Shown here: positions 19,398 through 29,422 of the stretch, one piece after another | Layout: each line of letters begins with the position of its first letter | Position numbering within the stretch: position 1 is the first letter of the stretch | Source of the DNA: Hyalangium gracile | GTDB taxonomy: Bacteria > Myxococcota > Myxococcia > Myxococcales > Myxococcaceae | Assembly: GCF_020103725.1 (NCBI RefSeq) | Contig: NZ_JAHXBG010000004.1 | Coordinates: 62,001-126,000, forward strand | DNA: 64,000 nucleotides | Reading direction: 5' to 3' | Translations under genes and position numbers: made by a program | The notes under the pieces: model-generated | Seen by the model: only the letters and a program-made list of their open reading frames with translations | Database searches by the model: none | What the model was told of the DNA's origin: nothing

Positions 19398-20393
19398 TCA
19401 CTCGGAAAGTCCTGGGGTCATAGAGGCTCCGTGGGGGAGCCGTCCAGCCCACGAAAGTTCGCGCTCGCGCAGAGGCGCGTACATGAGCGCAGCCCCGCCC
19501 CACGTGTCGACGATCCGCAGCACCGGCTCGACGAAGAGGGGAGAGCTGACGAGCAGCAGGCCCAGGGTCCACGCCCGGGCGAGCGGGGCGGGCCAGCGCG
19601 CCACTCCCAGCGCCCGCTCCGCCCACAGCAGCGGTAGCTGCAGCAGGAAGAAGGCGCCCATCACCCCGGCCCAGAACAGCCCCACCGCCGGCAGCATGAA
19701 GCCGAAGTGGAACAGGGCGCTGAAGAGGAAGGCCAGCCCCAGCCCCAGCTCCGTGTAGCCCCGGCGCGCCACGGGGGCGAAGAAGGTCTGCTTGAGGAAG
19801 CGGTGCACCACCCGGTTCCAGCGGCGGCTCCAGAACTCGGTGATCGTCCGCGCGCGGATCGGATCGTCATGGAGCGGCCGGGGGTCGATGCCGAGGGCAC
19901 CGTAGAAGAGGAGCACCAGGGAGACGACGACCTCCACGGCCGTGTACACGAACAGGACGCCGCAGGCCCAGCGGACCGCGAGCCGGGCCGCGCCCGAGAG
20001 CAGCTCACTGCCGAGCGAGACGCCCGCCCACCCGGCGACCACCAGCGGCCCGCAGAGCAGCAGCCGGCTCAGCGCGGACCTGTCCACGGTGGGAGCGATG
20101 CGCCGGACACGGAGCGTGTCCACCAGGCCCACGGCGTGCCAGAGGCGACGGCCCACGGGCACCGGCCGCGGCTCCCGGACGAGCTCCACGGTGCGGGCGG
20201 TGAACCACAGGCTGACCAGCGCCACGACGGCTCGGAAGGTGGGGTACTCGGCGGGCGCCAGCCAGGGGATGGGGAGGCCTGCCCCGACGACGAGCAGCGC
20301 GGCGCCTCGCCGCCAGGACGGGCCCTTCGCCAGCAGCGCCGCCAGCAGCGCCGCCGCGTAGACCAGCCCCACGTAGAGGACGAGGAGCAGCAC
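19398..20393 (-). CDS. MBOAT / wax-synthase-like membrane O-acyltransferase
   Basis: A 331-residue protein with about eight hydrophobic segments spread over its length. The central motif EFWSRRWNRVVHRFLK followed by an aromatic-rich helix and SALFHFGFMLP matches the wax synthase/MBOAT_2 family. In MBOAT enzymes the Asn-Arg/Trp region and a later His (here in the SALFHFG segment) form the active site. It would transfer a fatty acyl group to a hydroxyl in the membrane. The start is a GTG with only a weak ribosome site, so the start is uncertain. It heads the operon with the hydroxylase and aminomutase (9 and 27 bp gaps), so acylation of a pathway product is a reasonable inference. Confidence 0.72.
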   Translation of the reverse strand: MLLLVLYVGLVYAAALLAALLAKGPSWRRGAALLVVGAGLPIPWLAPAEYPTFRAVVALVSLWFTARTVELVREPRPVPVGRRLWHAVGLVDTLRVRRIAPTVDRSALSRLLLCGPLVVAGWAGVSLGSELLSGAARLAVRWACGVLFVYTAVEVVVSLVLLFYGALGIDPRPLHDDPIRARTITEFWSRRWNRVVHRFLKQTFFAPVARRGYTELGLGLAFLFSALFHFGFMLPAVGLFWAGVMGAFFLLQLPLLWAERALGVARWPAPLARAWTLGLLLVSSPLFVEPVLRIVDTWGGAALMYAPLRERELSWAGRLPHGASMTPGLSE

Positions 20394-20447
20394 CCGGTGA
20401 ATCTACCACGCGGGTGATGCGCGCTCTCGTCGACTTTTCCTCAGGGT

Positions 20448-20464
20448 GCGGCGGGGAGCGCCGC
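20448..20464 (-). terminator. Short GC stem-loop after the 20478 gene
   Basis: Arms GCGGCG and CGCCGC surround a five-base loop, 13 bp beyond the stop of the hypothetical gene and before the acyltransferase start. There is no U tract, so this is a weak call. Confidence 0.3.
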
Positions 20465-20477
20465 GTCAAACCACAGG

Positions 20478-21080
20478 CTACTTGCGCGTGGCGCTCAGGT
20501 AGCGCTCCATCAGGACGCGCGCCTCGCTCAGCTTCGCCTCGACGAAGCGATCCTCCTCGTCCGGCTCCGGGGGGGCGGGCGGCGCCTCGGCCGCTCCCTT
20601 GCCGTCCTCACCGAAGTCCACCGCCGCCGCCAGCAGGTTGCGCGCGGGGTTGTTGCCCAGCAGTCGAGCGAGCACCGTCGTCTCCACCTCCAGCCACTTG
20701 GCCGCCTGGCGCAGCACGTCGAGGAACTCGCCCTCCAGCATCTTCGAGGGCCGCCCCGGGCCGCCCACGCACACCCGCGCGTAGCTGTTGGCGCGGTCGG
20801 CGAACAGGCCCACGGCGCGATCCCGGAAGTCCTGCGCCAGCGCCTGCGTCAGCTTGTCCAGGTGCTCCTCCAGGTGGCTCTCCCGCGGCTTGCGCCCCGT
20901 GGGCAGCGTCACCTCGGCCACGTGCCAGCCCGCATCCGCCAGCGCGTTGTGGCTCTGCGTCCACTTCACTTCTGGCATGGACTGACCGAGCTCCTCACAT
21001 ACCCGTCGCAACGTCTGGCGCAGGGCGGTGAGGTTTCCTTCGACGTCGGACAGGAACAGGATGAGGCGCGGGTGGGACAA
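20478..21080 (-). CDS. Hypothetical protein
   Basis: A 200-residue cytoplasmic-type protein of unknown family. The TTG start is chosen because AAGGAG lies five bases upstream; the next in-frame ATG lies 12 codons earlier with no comparable site. The N-terminal part alternates strands and helices (LILFLSDVEGNLTALRQ), followed by charged helices and an acidic, Pro-rich stretch near residue 170 before a final helix. It lies between the acyltransferase operon and the carboxylase gene, separated from the latter by a stem-loop. Nothing points to a function. Confidence 0.65.
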   Translation of the reverse strand: MSHPRLILFLSDVEGNLTALRQTLRRVCEELGQSMPEVKWTQSHNALADAGWHVAEVTLPTGRKPRESHLEEHLDKLTQALAQDFRDRAVGLFADRANSYARVCVGGPGRPSKMLEGEFLDVLRQAAKWLEVETTVLARLLGNNPARNLLAAAVDFGEDGKGAAEAPPAPPEPDEEDRFVEAKLSEARVLMERYLSATRK

Positions 21081-21116
21081 GAGATCTCCTTGAGGTGAGC
21101 ACCCTACAAAGCTCAA

Positions 21117-21145
21117 GCGCCGCCCGAGAATTTCCCGGACGGCGC
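21117..21145 (-). terminator. Stem-loop after the carboxylase gene
   Basis: Ten-base arms GCGCCGCCCG and CGGACGGCGC (one mismatch) flank a nine-base loop, 30 bp beyond the carboxylase stop. This fits a terminator insulating the downstream hypothetical gene. Confidence 0.5.
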
Positions 21146-21175
21146 GTGCCTGCCTGCTTGCTGTAGCTTCGCGGC

Positions 21176-22744
<1,569 letters not shown>

Positions 22745-22840
22745 GAAGCGCCGTCTAGCACGATGGACAACAGGCTTCTACCGAGAGTGAGGGTTGCTCT
22801 TGGGGGCTTATTGGCACAGGGAGTATCACCCGGAGACACC

Positions 22841-23227
22841 ATGAGCCTGAAGGACTCGGAGACCGCCGCGCTGCTCGAGACGTTCGAACGCTTGCCAGAG
22901 CTGCTCGCGCTGGCCCGGAGCGAGGAGGAGCGCAGCGGGGGAGACCGCCACGCCATCCAGGAGCGGCTGGCTCGCGAGCACCGCGAGCACTTGCGCCCCT
23001 TCGTCCTGGCCATGCCCATGCGCCACCGGGAGCACTGCGCCTCGGGGGAGCACCAGTTCGGCGCCGTCCGGTACGAGCTGATCGTCCCCCAGGGCCGAGG
23101 CCTCTTCGGCCCGCGTGAGCTGTCGGTGAGGTTCTCCGAGGTGGACCTGCACGAGGCCCGCGAGCATGGGGCCGCGCTCCCGCCCGAGCTGGCGGACGTG
23201 CTCCGGGAGCTGCCTCCCTCTCGCTAG
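22841..23227 (+). CDS. Hypothetical protein
   Basis: A 128-residue soluble protein divergent from the carboxylase gene (96 bp gap). The N-terminal half is an acidic/basic helix pair; a short beta-rich segment (GAVRYELIVPQGRGLFG) follows. The pattern H-x3-HLRPF ... PMRHREHCASGEHQFG is rich in His and Cys and could bind metal, but no known motif is recognised. The ATG at 22841 follows CGGAGA at six bases. The gene ends about 100 bp before the site-2 protease gene. Confidence 0.65.
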   Translation: MSLKDSETAALLETFERLPELLALARSEEERSGGDRHAIQERLAREHREHLRPFVLAMPMRHREHCASGEHQFGAVRYELIVPQGRGLFGPRELSVRFSEVDLHEAREHGAALPPELADVLRELPPSR

Positions 23228-23324
23228 GAGAGCCGGCGGCCAGGGAGGCCCTCCTCCGTCACGTGCTTCCCTCCCTGGCGGGACGGAACTTTTCCGTGTG
23301 CCAGGGTTCTCCAAGGAGGCGGTG

Positions 23325-24476
23325 ATGCGCGGCAGGCGTGGGTCGTTCCAGATGGGCTCGTTCCGGGGCATCCCCATCCGGATCCACTTCTCCCTGCTCC
23401 TCGTGCTGCCGCTGCTCGCCTTCCTGTTCGGAGGCGTCTTCCGGCAGGCGGCGGCCGTCGCGAAGGTTCCCCCGGAGGCCGTGGGGGGCGCGCCCGTGCT
23501 CTGGGGCCTGGCGGTGGCGGTGGGGCTGTTCGCCTCGGTGCTGCTCCACGAGATGGCCCACGTCGTCTACGCCCTGCGCGCCGGTGGCCAGGTGCGCTCC
23601 ATCACGCTGATGATCGTCGGCGGAGTCTCCGAGGTGACGGAGATGCCTCGGCGCTCCCGCGACGAGGTGCTGATGGCGCTCGTCGGCCCGCTCACGAGCC
23701 TGGGGCTCGGCGGCCTGTTCCTGCTGGCGGCATGGCTCCTGCCCCAGCCCGGCTCCTTCAGCCCGAGGTTCGCGCTCACCTACGTGGGCAGCCTCAACCT
23801 CTTCCTGGGCGCCTTCAACCTGGTGCCCGCCTTCCCCATGGATGGCGGCCGCATCCTGCGCGGACTGCTGGTGGGGCGCATGGGGATGGTGCGCGCCACG
23901 CGCACGGCCGCCTGGGTGGGCAAGGGCTGCGCGGTGCTCTTCCTCGGGGTGGGGCTGTTCACCTTCAACCCCTTCCTCGCCTTCATCGCCTTCATGGTCT
24001 ACACCGGCGCCGAGGGCGAGGCCCGCCAGGTGCTGCTCCGCGAGGTGTTCGAGAAGCTCCACGTGGAGCAGGTGATGACGCCCCGGTTCCACGGGGTGGA
24101 AGTGGACGCCACGCTGGAGGACGCCCGGGGAGATATCCGCCGCGCGAGGCGGCCCGCGCTGCCCGCCACCGAGCAGGATCGTCCCGTGGGCTGGGTGGTG
24201 CTCGAGGACGTGCTCCAGGTGCCCGAGGCGGAGCGCTCGCGCCGCACCGTCCGCGAGCAGGTGCGGCCCGCGGTGGTGGTGAGCCCGGAGGACAACGTGT
24301 GGGTCGCCATTCGAAAGATGGCGGAAGCACAACCGCCCCTGCTCCTGGTGCTGGAGCGGGGGCGGCTGGTGGGAACCGTGGACGGTGATGACCTCAACGC
24401 GGCGATGGCGCTGCACCTGTCCTCCGGAGAGGACACGAGGCGCTGGCCGCGCTGGCGTCAGGAGCGCCCGGCCTGA
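23325..24476 (+). CDS. Site-2 protease family metalloprotease with CBS domains
   Basis: A 383-residue intramembrane zinc protease. Membrane segments carry the HEMAH motif (HExxH) and, further on, the NLVPAFPMDGGR motif that supplies the third zinc ligand (Asp). The C-terminal 130 residues are a cytoplasmic CBS pair (VMTPRFHGVEVDATLEDA and VGTVDGDDLNAA), as in the SpoIVFB-like CBS group. Such proteases cut membrane-bound regulators. The ATG has an AAGGAGG site six bases upstream, which decides it over earlier in-frame codons. No obvious anti-sigma substrate gene is adjacent. Confidence 0.9.
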   Translation: MRGRRGSFQMGSFRGIPIRIHFSLLLVLPLLAFLFGGVFRQAAAVAKVPPEAVGGAPVLWGLAVAVGLFASVLLHEMAHVVYALRAGGQVRSITLMIVGGVSEVTEMPRRSRDEVLMALVGPLTSLGLGGLFLLAAWLLPQPGSFSPRFALTYVGSLNLFLGAFNLVPAFPMDGGRILRGLLVGRMGMVRATRTAAWVGKGCAVLFLGVGLFTFNPFLAFIAFMVYTGAEGEARQVLLREVFEKLHVEQVMTPRFHGVEVDATLEDARGDIRRARRPALPATEQDRPVGWVVLEDVLQVPEAERSRRTVREQVRPAVVVSPEDNVWVAIRKMAEAQPPLLLVLERGRLVGTVDGDDLNAAMALHLSSGEDTRRWPRWRQERPA

Positions 24477-24481
24477 CGCCA
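24453..24481. terminator. Strong stem-loop over the end of the site-2 protease gene
   Basis: Perfect ten-base arms TGGCGTCAGG and CCTGACGCCA with a nine-base loop span the stop codon, 21 bp from the stop of the convergent M4 protease gene. It probably serves as a bidirectional terminator. Confidence 0.5.
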
Positions 24482-24501
24482 GCCTGGGCTGGAGACGCTG
24501 A

Positions 24502-26637
24502 CTACTTGGTCTCCACGCCGACGGCGCTCCAGGCCTCCTTCACCTTCGCCACCTCGGTGGAGTTGGCGCCGTACAGGTCCGTGGCCGCCTTGATGGTGGC
24601 GTCACGCGCCTGGGCGAACGTGGTGCGCGGCGTCATGTAGGTGGTCAGCGCGCGGCCGAAGATCTTCAGGCTCTTCTCCATGCCCACGCCGTCCTTCACC
24701 TCCTGGCCGGAGGTGCGGTTGGTGCCGCCCTGGGACAGCAGGTAGAAGGCGTTGTTGGCGATGCCGCTGGAGCCGTGGACCTCGGTCTGCTTCGGGTAGT
24801 TCTTGTAGTGGTCCACCGAGTAGCCGTCGGCCGTCGGATCGTTCATGTAGCGCAGGGCGTCGTTCGGGTCGCCGTTGGTCGGCGTCCAGGCGTCCTCGCC
24901 CACCGCGAAGTCGAACTTCACCGCCTGGTTCTTCTGGCTGGCGTACCACTCCACGCCGGTGCCCATGATGTCGCTGAAGGCCTCGTTCAGGCCGCCGGAC
25001 TCACCGCTGTAGATGAGGCCCGCGGTGCGCTCGGTGAGGCCGTGGGTGATCTCGTGGCCGGCGATGTCCAGCGTGGTCAGCGGGCCCGCGTCGCGCCCGT
25101 TGCCGTCGCCGTAGTTCATCTGCGTGCCGTCCCAGAAGGCGTTCACGTAGTTCTTGCTGATGTGGACGTTGGACACCAGCTTCTCGCCCTTGCCGTCCAG
25201 CGAGTCGCGGCCGAGGATGTCCTTGTAGAAGTCGTACGTCATCTGCGCGCCGTAGTGCGCGTCCACCGCCGCCTTGGTGCGCGCGTCATCGCCCGCCTCG
25301 CCCCAGGTGTTGTTGGCGTCCTTGAAGGGGGTGGTGCTGGTGGGGCGCTCCTTGTTGTTCGCGTCCTGCGTCACCACGCCCTTGCCACGCGTGCCGTCCT
25401 CCAGGCTGTAGGTGCCGTCCGCGTTCTGCTTGGTGGAGAGGTCCACCTTGCCGCTGTACAGCGAGGTGTCGTCGCCCGTGCCCGTCGGCGGGTTGGTGGG
25501 CGGCTCGCCCGGCTTGGCGGTGGCCGTCAGGCTCCAGCTCTTCAGGGTGCCCGTGTCGCGCTTGGCCTTGTCCTCCACGGTGAGCGTCCACTCGCCCTGG
25601 GTCTTCTCGCCGGCGAACTCGGACAGGTCGAAGCTGCCCTTGAGGTCGTCCGCGCTGCCGCCCTTGCGGTCGCTGATGGTGGCCGACTTGCCCGAGGGGC
25701 TGGTCAGCTTCACCACCAGGTCACCCCGGTAGGTGTGGGCCAGGTCCAGGTCCAGCTTCAGCTTGTCGATGGTGACGTCCTCGGGGAGGTTGATCTTCGA
25801 GGTGGTCGTCGCCAGGTCCTGGATGGCCGCGTTCGGCGAGGCGGTGCCCGTCACCGTCGGCGGGGTGGTGTTGTTGCGCGCCGGCAGCTCGATGCCGCCG
25901 ATCTGGTTGAACTGCTCGTGTATCTTCCCGGTCTCGCCGTCGATGAGGTAGTTCATCCGGCGGGGGTGGTCTTCGGTGCTGGTGGTGTTGGTCAGCTCCG
26001 CGCGGTAGCCGGAGTGGTACTTGCCCTCGGCGTCCTGGAAGATGACGCGCTCGAGCGTGGGGGCGCGGTCCGTCTTGCCGGCGAACTCCTTCTGCGCGAT
26101 GGCCAGCGCGTCCTTGGCGGACAGCTTCGGCTCCTGCTTGCCCAGGCCCTCGGGGATGACCGAGGCCTCGCCCGTGACGCTGTCCATCTTGCCTTCACGG
26201 TCCAGGTGGCCAATCACCTGCTCGCCGAACACCTTGATGCCCTCGTGCACGCGGTCCATGCGCACGTGCGTCATGCCCAGCTCGTCCCGCTCGATGGTGC
26301 GCGGGGTGAAGGCCTTGGCCGCGTCCAGCCCGGGCTGCGAGCCACCGCGCATCAGCGCCGAGGCGGAGCCCTGCTGCTGGTTGAGGTAGTTCAGCGTCGT
26401 CTGGACGGCGGCCTGGCCCTCCTTGCTGCTGGGCGACAGCGGGCCGGGCAGGGGCACCTCGCGAGCCGCCGCGCCAGTCAGGTTCGTCAGCGCCTTGGTG
26501 GCGGGGGTGAAGCCGGACTTCTGCGCGGCCGCGGCGGGGTTCTGCGCGGCGTTGGGCTTCACCTGGTTGGGCTGCTTCGTCTCGGTGGCGCGGGTGGTGG
26601 GGAGGACGGGAGTCTGATCAAGGCGGCGGATCGTCAC
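24502..26637 (-). CDS. M4 (thermolysin-like) metalloprotease with an internal P domain
   Basis: A 711-residue zinc protease precursor. Residues 60-245 are the FTP/PepSY propeptide (strings around ERDELGMTHVRMD and YLIDGETGKIHEQFNQIGG). Residues about 265-375 form a proprotein-convertase P domain (DLDLAHTYRGDLVVKLTSP, DLSEFAGE, GEWTLTVED, LKSWSLTA). The catalytic domain follows, with H528-E529-x2-H532 and Glu552 in GLNEAFSD. In the usual layout the P domain lies after the catalytic domain; here it lies between propeptide and catalytic domain. The N terminus is polar, Gln/Asn/Pro-rich, and lacks a Sec signal peptide. The GTG start has GAGG seven bases upstream. It is probably secreted, but by what route is unclear. 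Confidence 0.9.
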   Translation of the reverse strand: MTIRRLDQTPVLPTTRATETKQPNQVKPNAAQNPAAAAQKSGFTPATKALTNLTGAAAREVPLPGPLSPSSKEGQAAVQTTLNYLNQQQGSASALMRGGSQPGLDAAKAFTPRTIERDELGMTHVRMDRVHEGIKVFGEQVIGHLDREGKMDSVTGEASVIPEGLGKQEPKLSAKDALAIAQKEFAGKTDRAPTLERVIFQDAEGKYHSGYRAELTNTTSTEDHPRRMNYLIDGETGKIHEQFNQIGGIELPARNNTTPPTVTGTASPNAAIQDLATTTSKINLPEDVTIDKLKLDLDLAHTYRGDLVVKLTSPSGKSATISDRKGGSADDLKGSFDLSEFAGEKTQGEWTLTVEDKAKRDTGTLKSWSLTATAKPGEPPTNPPTGTGDDTSLYSGKVDLSTKQNADGTYSLEDGTRGKGVVTQDANNKERPTSTTPFKDANNTWGEAGDDARTKAAVDAHYGAQMTYDFYKDILGRDSLDGKGEKLVSNVHISKNYVNAFWDGTQMNYGDGNGRDAGPLTTLDIAGHEITHGLTERTAGLIYSGESGGLNEAFSDIMGTGVEWYASQKNQAVKFDFAVGEDAWTPTNGDPNDALRYMNDPTADGYSVDHYKNYPKQTEVHGSSGIANNAFYLLSQGGTNRTSGQEVKDGVGMEKSLKIFGRALTTYMTPRTTFAQARDATIKAATDLYGANSTEVAKVKEAWSAVGVETK

Positions 26638-26856
26638 GGAAGACCTCGGGAACTTGTGGGGGATGCAGCGTGAGGGACACCCGGATTATCGGCGTGGGGT
26701 GAAAGGTGTTGCTTCGTGCGATTAAATAGGTGGAGGTAGGTGTGAGTAGCTGCCGAACCTACCGGTTTTCCTGGAGTTTGAGAGGACGGCCTCCGTGCCT
26801 TTCCAGCCAAGGCGCAGTTTTCCGGGATGCTAGCACTTCTGGCGGATTTCCACCTT

Positions 26857-28248
26857 CTAAGGGGCGGGTTTTGCGCCCGAGGCCGGCATCGTCCAGGTGA
26901 GGGAGAAGCGGTGGCCTCCGCCCGGAGCGCTGTCGAGCCACCCGCTGAGGCGCTCGCTGTTGGAGAGCAGCGGGCCCACCTCGGCGCTCATGGCGAAGAG
27001 GCCGGCGAGCTGCTGGTTGGACATGATGTCCAGCAGCGACACCTGGGAGAGGGCCCGGGCCGCGCGCTTCGGGTCGGCGGTGAAGTCCACGGCGTGGGGC
27101 AGCTTCGCGCTCTTGTCGGAGAGCGCGTCGAGCAGGCTCTTCACCACCGCCTCGTCATTGCCCACCACGAGGTGCTTGCCCTTCTGGCGGACGAGGACGG
27201 TGCCGCCCTTGAGCGCCAGCGCGTAGCCGTCCTCCAGGGCCTGGGCGCCGGGGAAGCCGGCCAGGGGGGAGAGGGCGGCCTTCACCTTGGAGGGGTCCTT
27301 CACCTCGGCGGCCACCACCTGGCGCGGGGCGAAGAAGCGACCCTCGGGGGTGCGCAGCGAGGCCTTCACCTGCACGTTGTCCACGAGCACCAGCAGGTGG
27401 CCGGTGAGCTGCTGCGTCACCGCCTGCGTCACGGTGTTGATCTGCTCGGGCGGGCACGCGGCGCACAGCTGCTGGATGCTCCAGCGCACCGAGCCCACCG
27501 CCTGGGAGAGCCCGGCGGGGGCCACCTGCGCGCGGCTGAAGAGGAGCCCGGGCTGCGTCATGGCGCCATAGGGGCTGGCGCTCGCGGACTGGAAGGGGGG
27601 CAGGGGGAGCTGGGTGGCGGTGCCCTCCACCTGGAGGCCGTCGGCGGTGCCGTCCAGGCCCACCACCATGCGCGAGCCCTGGAGGACGAAGACGGAGCCG
27701 GGCAGCTTGCCGAGCCGCGCGTCCGGCGCGGGGGCCTTGCCCATGAGCTTCACGGTCTCCTTGAGCAGGTCGTCATCGTCATAGAGGGTGGCGAAGGAGC
27801 AGACGTCCTGGCCCTTGAGGACGTAGCCGGCGCGGCCGGTGCCTCGGGGGGCGCTGGCCGTGGTCAGGCCCTTGGAGACATTGCTCTTCACCTCGCCGCC
27901 GGTGGCCAGGGCCTCGTTGGCCTTGGCCTGGAAGGCCTTGGCGTCGGTCAGCCGGACGCAGGAGACCTTGCTGCGGGTGATGAAGGAGAGGGTGGCGGGC
28001 GCGGTGGCGTCGATGCCCACGGCCGAGAGGGACTCGGGGCGCATCGGGTCCAGCGAGAGGAAGGGGTGGAACTCGGGGCTCCAGGTGGAGGGGCGCGCCA
28101 GGGCGGCGTAGGTGCCGGCGCGCGACATGAAGCCATGGAGGCCGGAGAGCTTGTCCAGCTGGGGAATGTGGATGACGGTGTTCGCCGAGGGCGCGGCGCG
28201 AGGCGCGGGCGCCGCCGCGAGGGTGGTGGCCAGGAGGAGCGAGAGCAT
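26857..28248 (-). CDS. Secreted or periplasmic protein of unknown function
   Basis: A 463-residue protein with a signal peptide (MLSLLLATTLAAAPAP). The mature part is a mixed alpha/beta protein with a repeated pattern of strand plus helix (for example KQGKHLVVGNDEAVVKSLLDAL). Two cysteines lie close together in QLCAACPPEQ. The style resembles the DUF3352-like periplasmic proteins of myxobacteria, but I cannot assign a family firmly. The ATG at 28248 is the first start consistent with the signal peptide. About 220 bp separate its stop from the start of the M4 protease gene. Confidence 0.7.
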   Translation of the reverse strand: MLSLLLATTLAAAPAPRAAPSANTVIHIPQLDKLSGLHGFMSRAGTYAALARPSTWSPEFHPFLSLDPMRPESLSAVGIDATAPATLSFITRSKVSCVRLTDAKAFQAKANEALATGGEVKSNVSKGLTTASAPRGTGRAGYVLKGQDVCSFATLYDDDDLLKETVKLMGKAPAPDARLGKLPGSVFVLQGSRMVVGLDGTADGLQVEGTATQLPLPPFQSASASPYGAMTQPGLLFSRAQVAPAGLSQAVGSVRWSIQQLCAACPPEQINTVTQAVTQQLTGHLLVLVDNVQVKASLRTPEGRFFAPRQVVAAEVKDPSKVKAALSPLAGFPGAQALEDGYALALKGGTVLVRQKGKHLVVGNDEAVVKSLLDALSDKSAKLPHAVDFTADPKRAARALSQVSLLDIMSNQQLAGLFAMSAEVGPLLSNSERLSGWLDSAPGGGHRFSLTWTMPASGAKPAP

Positions 28249-28369
28249 GGCCCCAGGTGAGAGCAGCCGTGCTCCCACCCTGTCAAGCGCGTCACGGCGC
28301 CGACAACTCCGGCTGACATGCATAGGACCGGTCCGGTCTGTGCTGCCTGCACACCTAGCCCTCGACGCA

Positions 28370-28550
28370 AGGATGCGGCTTCCCCGGCTCGCAAGGCCTC
28401 GCGGACAAGGAGTCTGCTGGCACTGGGGCCGTACACCTCCGCCCTCACACGTGGGCAGGCATACCGGCTCCGGCTCCGTATTCGCGCAGAAGAAGCCTGT
28501 GGGACATGCCTCTGCCCCCTCCGACTGGCAGGGCCGGGCACACCACCCTT
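28370..28550 (-). pseudogene. Remnant of a Cys-rich secreted protein
   Basis: The minus-strand reading contains CARPC, ACPTGFFC, VCLPTC and TPCPRGLA. This spacing of Cys pairs with CPxGFFC is typical of the Cys-rich tails of myxobacterial lipoproteins. No start or plausible upstream part is present, and the frame loses the pattern after about 60 residues. It is a likely gene fragment. Confidence 0.35.
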
Positions 28551-28619
28551 CATGAGTACCCTGCCGCCTGGCGCGCACCTCGGTGACACAGCCGAGAGGG
28601 GGCTCACACTCCGGACGGC

Positions 28620-28711
28620 CTTGTTGACCCTGTCCGCGAGGACGACGGCGTGCTTGCCGTCGGGCGTGTAGCGGAACTTCGCGTCCTCGCTCGCGGGGAT
28701 CTTGCTTGCAG
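28620..28711 (-). pseudogene. Short coding-like remnant of unknown family
   Basis: The minus-strand frame just beyond the acetyltransferase stop reads SKIPASEDAKFRYTPDG then KHAVVLADRVN, which has the look of a real beta-propeller or TolB-like stretch. It loses coding character immediately after. No start is visible. The call is tentative. Confidence 0.25.
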
Positions 28712-28723
28712 TGTGAAAGCTGT

Positions 28724-29194
28724 TCACTGCCGCGCCGGGTGGAGATTCATGCGCATCAGGACGGCCTGCCCGAAGCGCGTGGGCGTCTCGCCGATCCGCT
28801 CGAAGCCGCACCGTGCATAGAAGCCCTCGGCGCGCGGACTGGCGATGACATGCAGGGCGCGCACCCCAGTCTCTCTCGAGCGAGACACGGCATGCTCCAC
28901 GAGTTGTCGGCCTATGCCCTGGCCCCACGCCTCTGGCTCGACGAACAGACCGTCGAGCTCCGCACCGCCGTCCTCGCGCGGCAGGACCACCGAGAACCCC
29001 AGCACGCGGCCGTCCGCCTCCGCCACGGTCACCTGCCCGGCCTCGAGCTGTGCCCGTGGCAGTTCGATGGCCTCGGGGTGGGCGAGCAGGGCTTCTCGAT
29101 AGTCGTCCCCCGCCAGAGAGGCGCGGCGTTGCACATCCTCCAGCGCCAGACGCTCATCCGGGCGTGCGGTACGCAGGGCGATGCGAGGGTTCAT
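28724..29194 (-). CDS. GNAT-family N-acetyltransferase
   Basis: A 156-residue single-domain acetyltransferase. The fold is seen as GRVLGFSVVL (strand 4), the GGAELDGLFVEPEAWGQGIGRQLVEHA segment containing the acetyl-CoA P-loop (GQGIG), RALHVIASPRAEGFYARCGFERIGE (strands 5 and 6, with the Tyr typical of the catalytic position), and a closing strand. The ATG follows GGGAGAG at seven bases. The substrate cannot be inferred. It faces the dispersed repeat copy B about 100 bp upstream. Confidence 0.88.
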   Translation of the reverse strand: MNPRIALRTARPDERLALEDVQRRASLAGDDYREALLAHPEAIELPRAQLEAGQVTVAEADGRVLGFSVVLPREDGGAELDGLFVEPEAWGQGIGRQLVEHAVSRSRETGVRALHVIASPRAEGFYARCGFERIGETPTRFGQAVLMRMNLHPARQ

Positions 29195-29278
29195 CAGAGC
29201 TCTCTCCCTTTCGGACGAGGGCCTACGGTAGCTCAGTCGCCTCGGGTCGGAGGTGGCAGGGAAGAACCGCGTCGAACC

Positions 29279-29381
29279 CGGCCGGACGTGCCGTGAACTG
29301 GTATGACAAGCATACCAGTAGCTGGCGCTCTGGCCCGGCACAGGCACCTCCTCGGGGGAGGCGGTGGGGCTCAGGCTTGGG
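29279..29381 (+). repeat. Dispersed palindromic repeat, copy B (long form)
   Basis: The core (29297-29319) is ACTGGTATG, spacer ACAAG, CATACCAGT, a perfect palindrome apart from the spacer. The left 18 bases match the flank of copy C at 14 positions. About 60 bases to the right also match copy C (in reverse orientation) with roughly 80 percent identity by eye, including GGCACCTCC and GGCGGTGGGG. It lies in the intergenic space between the acetyltransferase and the small lipoprotein gene. Confidence 0.8.
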
Positions 29382-29422
29382 GTAGAAGCATCCGCCACGG
29401 TCCTTCCTCTCGGAGCCAGTTC

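Larger units (their letters stand above)
28249..28723. other. Intergenic region (475 bp) with decayed gene remnants
   Basis: This stretch holds no intact gene. On the minus strand it shows two short coding-like remnants, listed separately: a Cys-rich one near 28370-28550 and one near 28620-28711. The promoter of the secreted-protein gene must lie near its left end. Confidence 0.5.
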
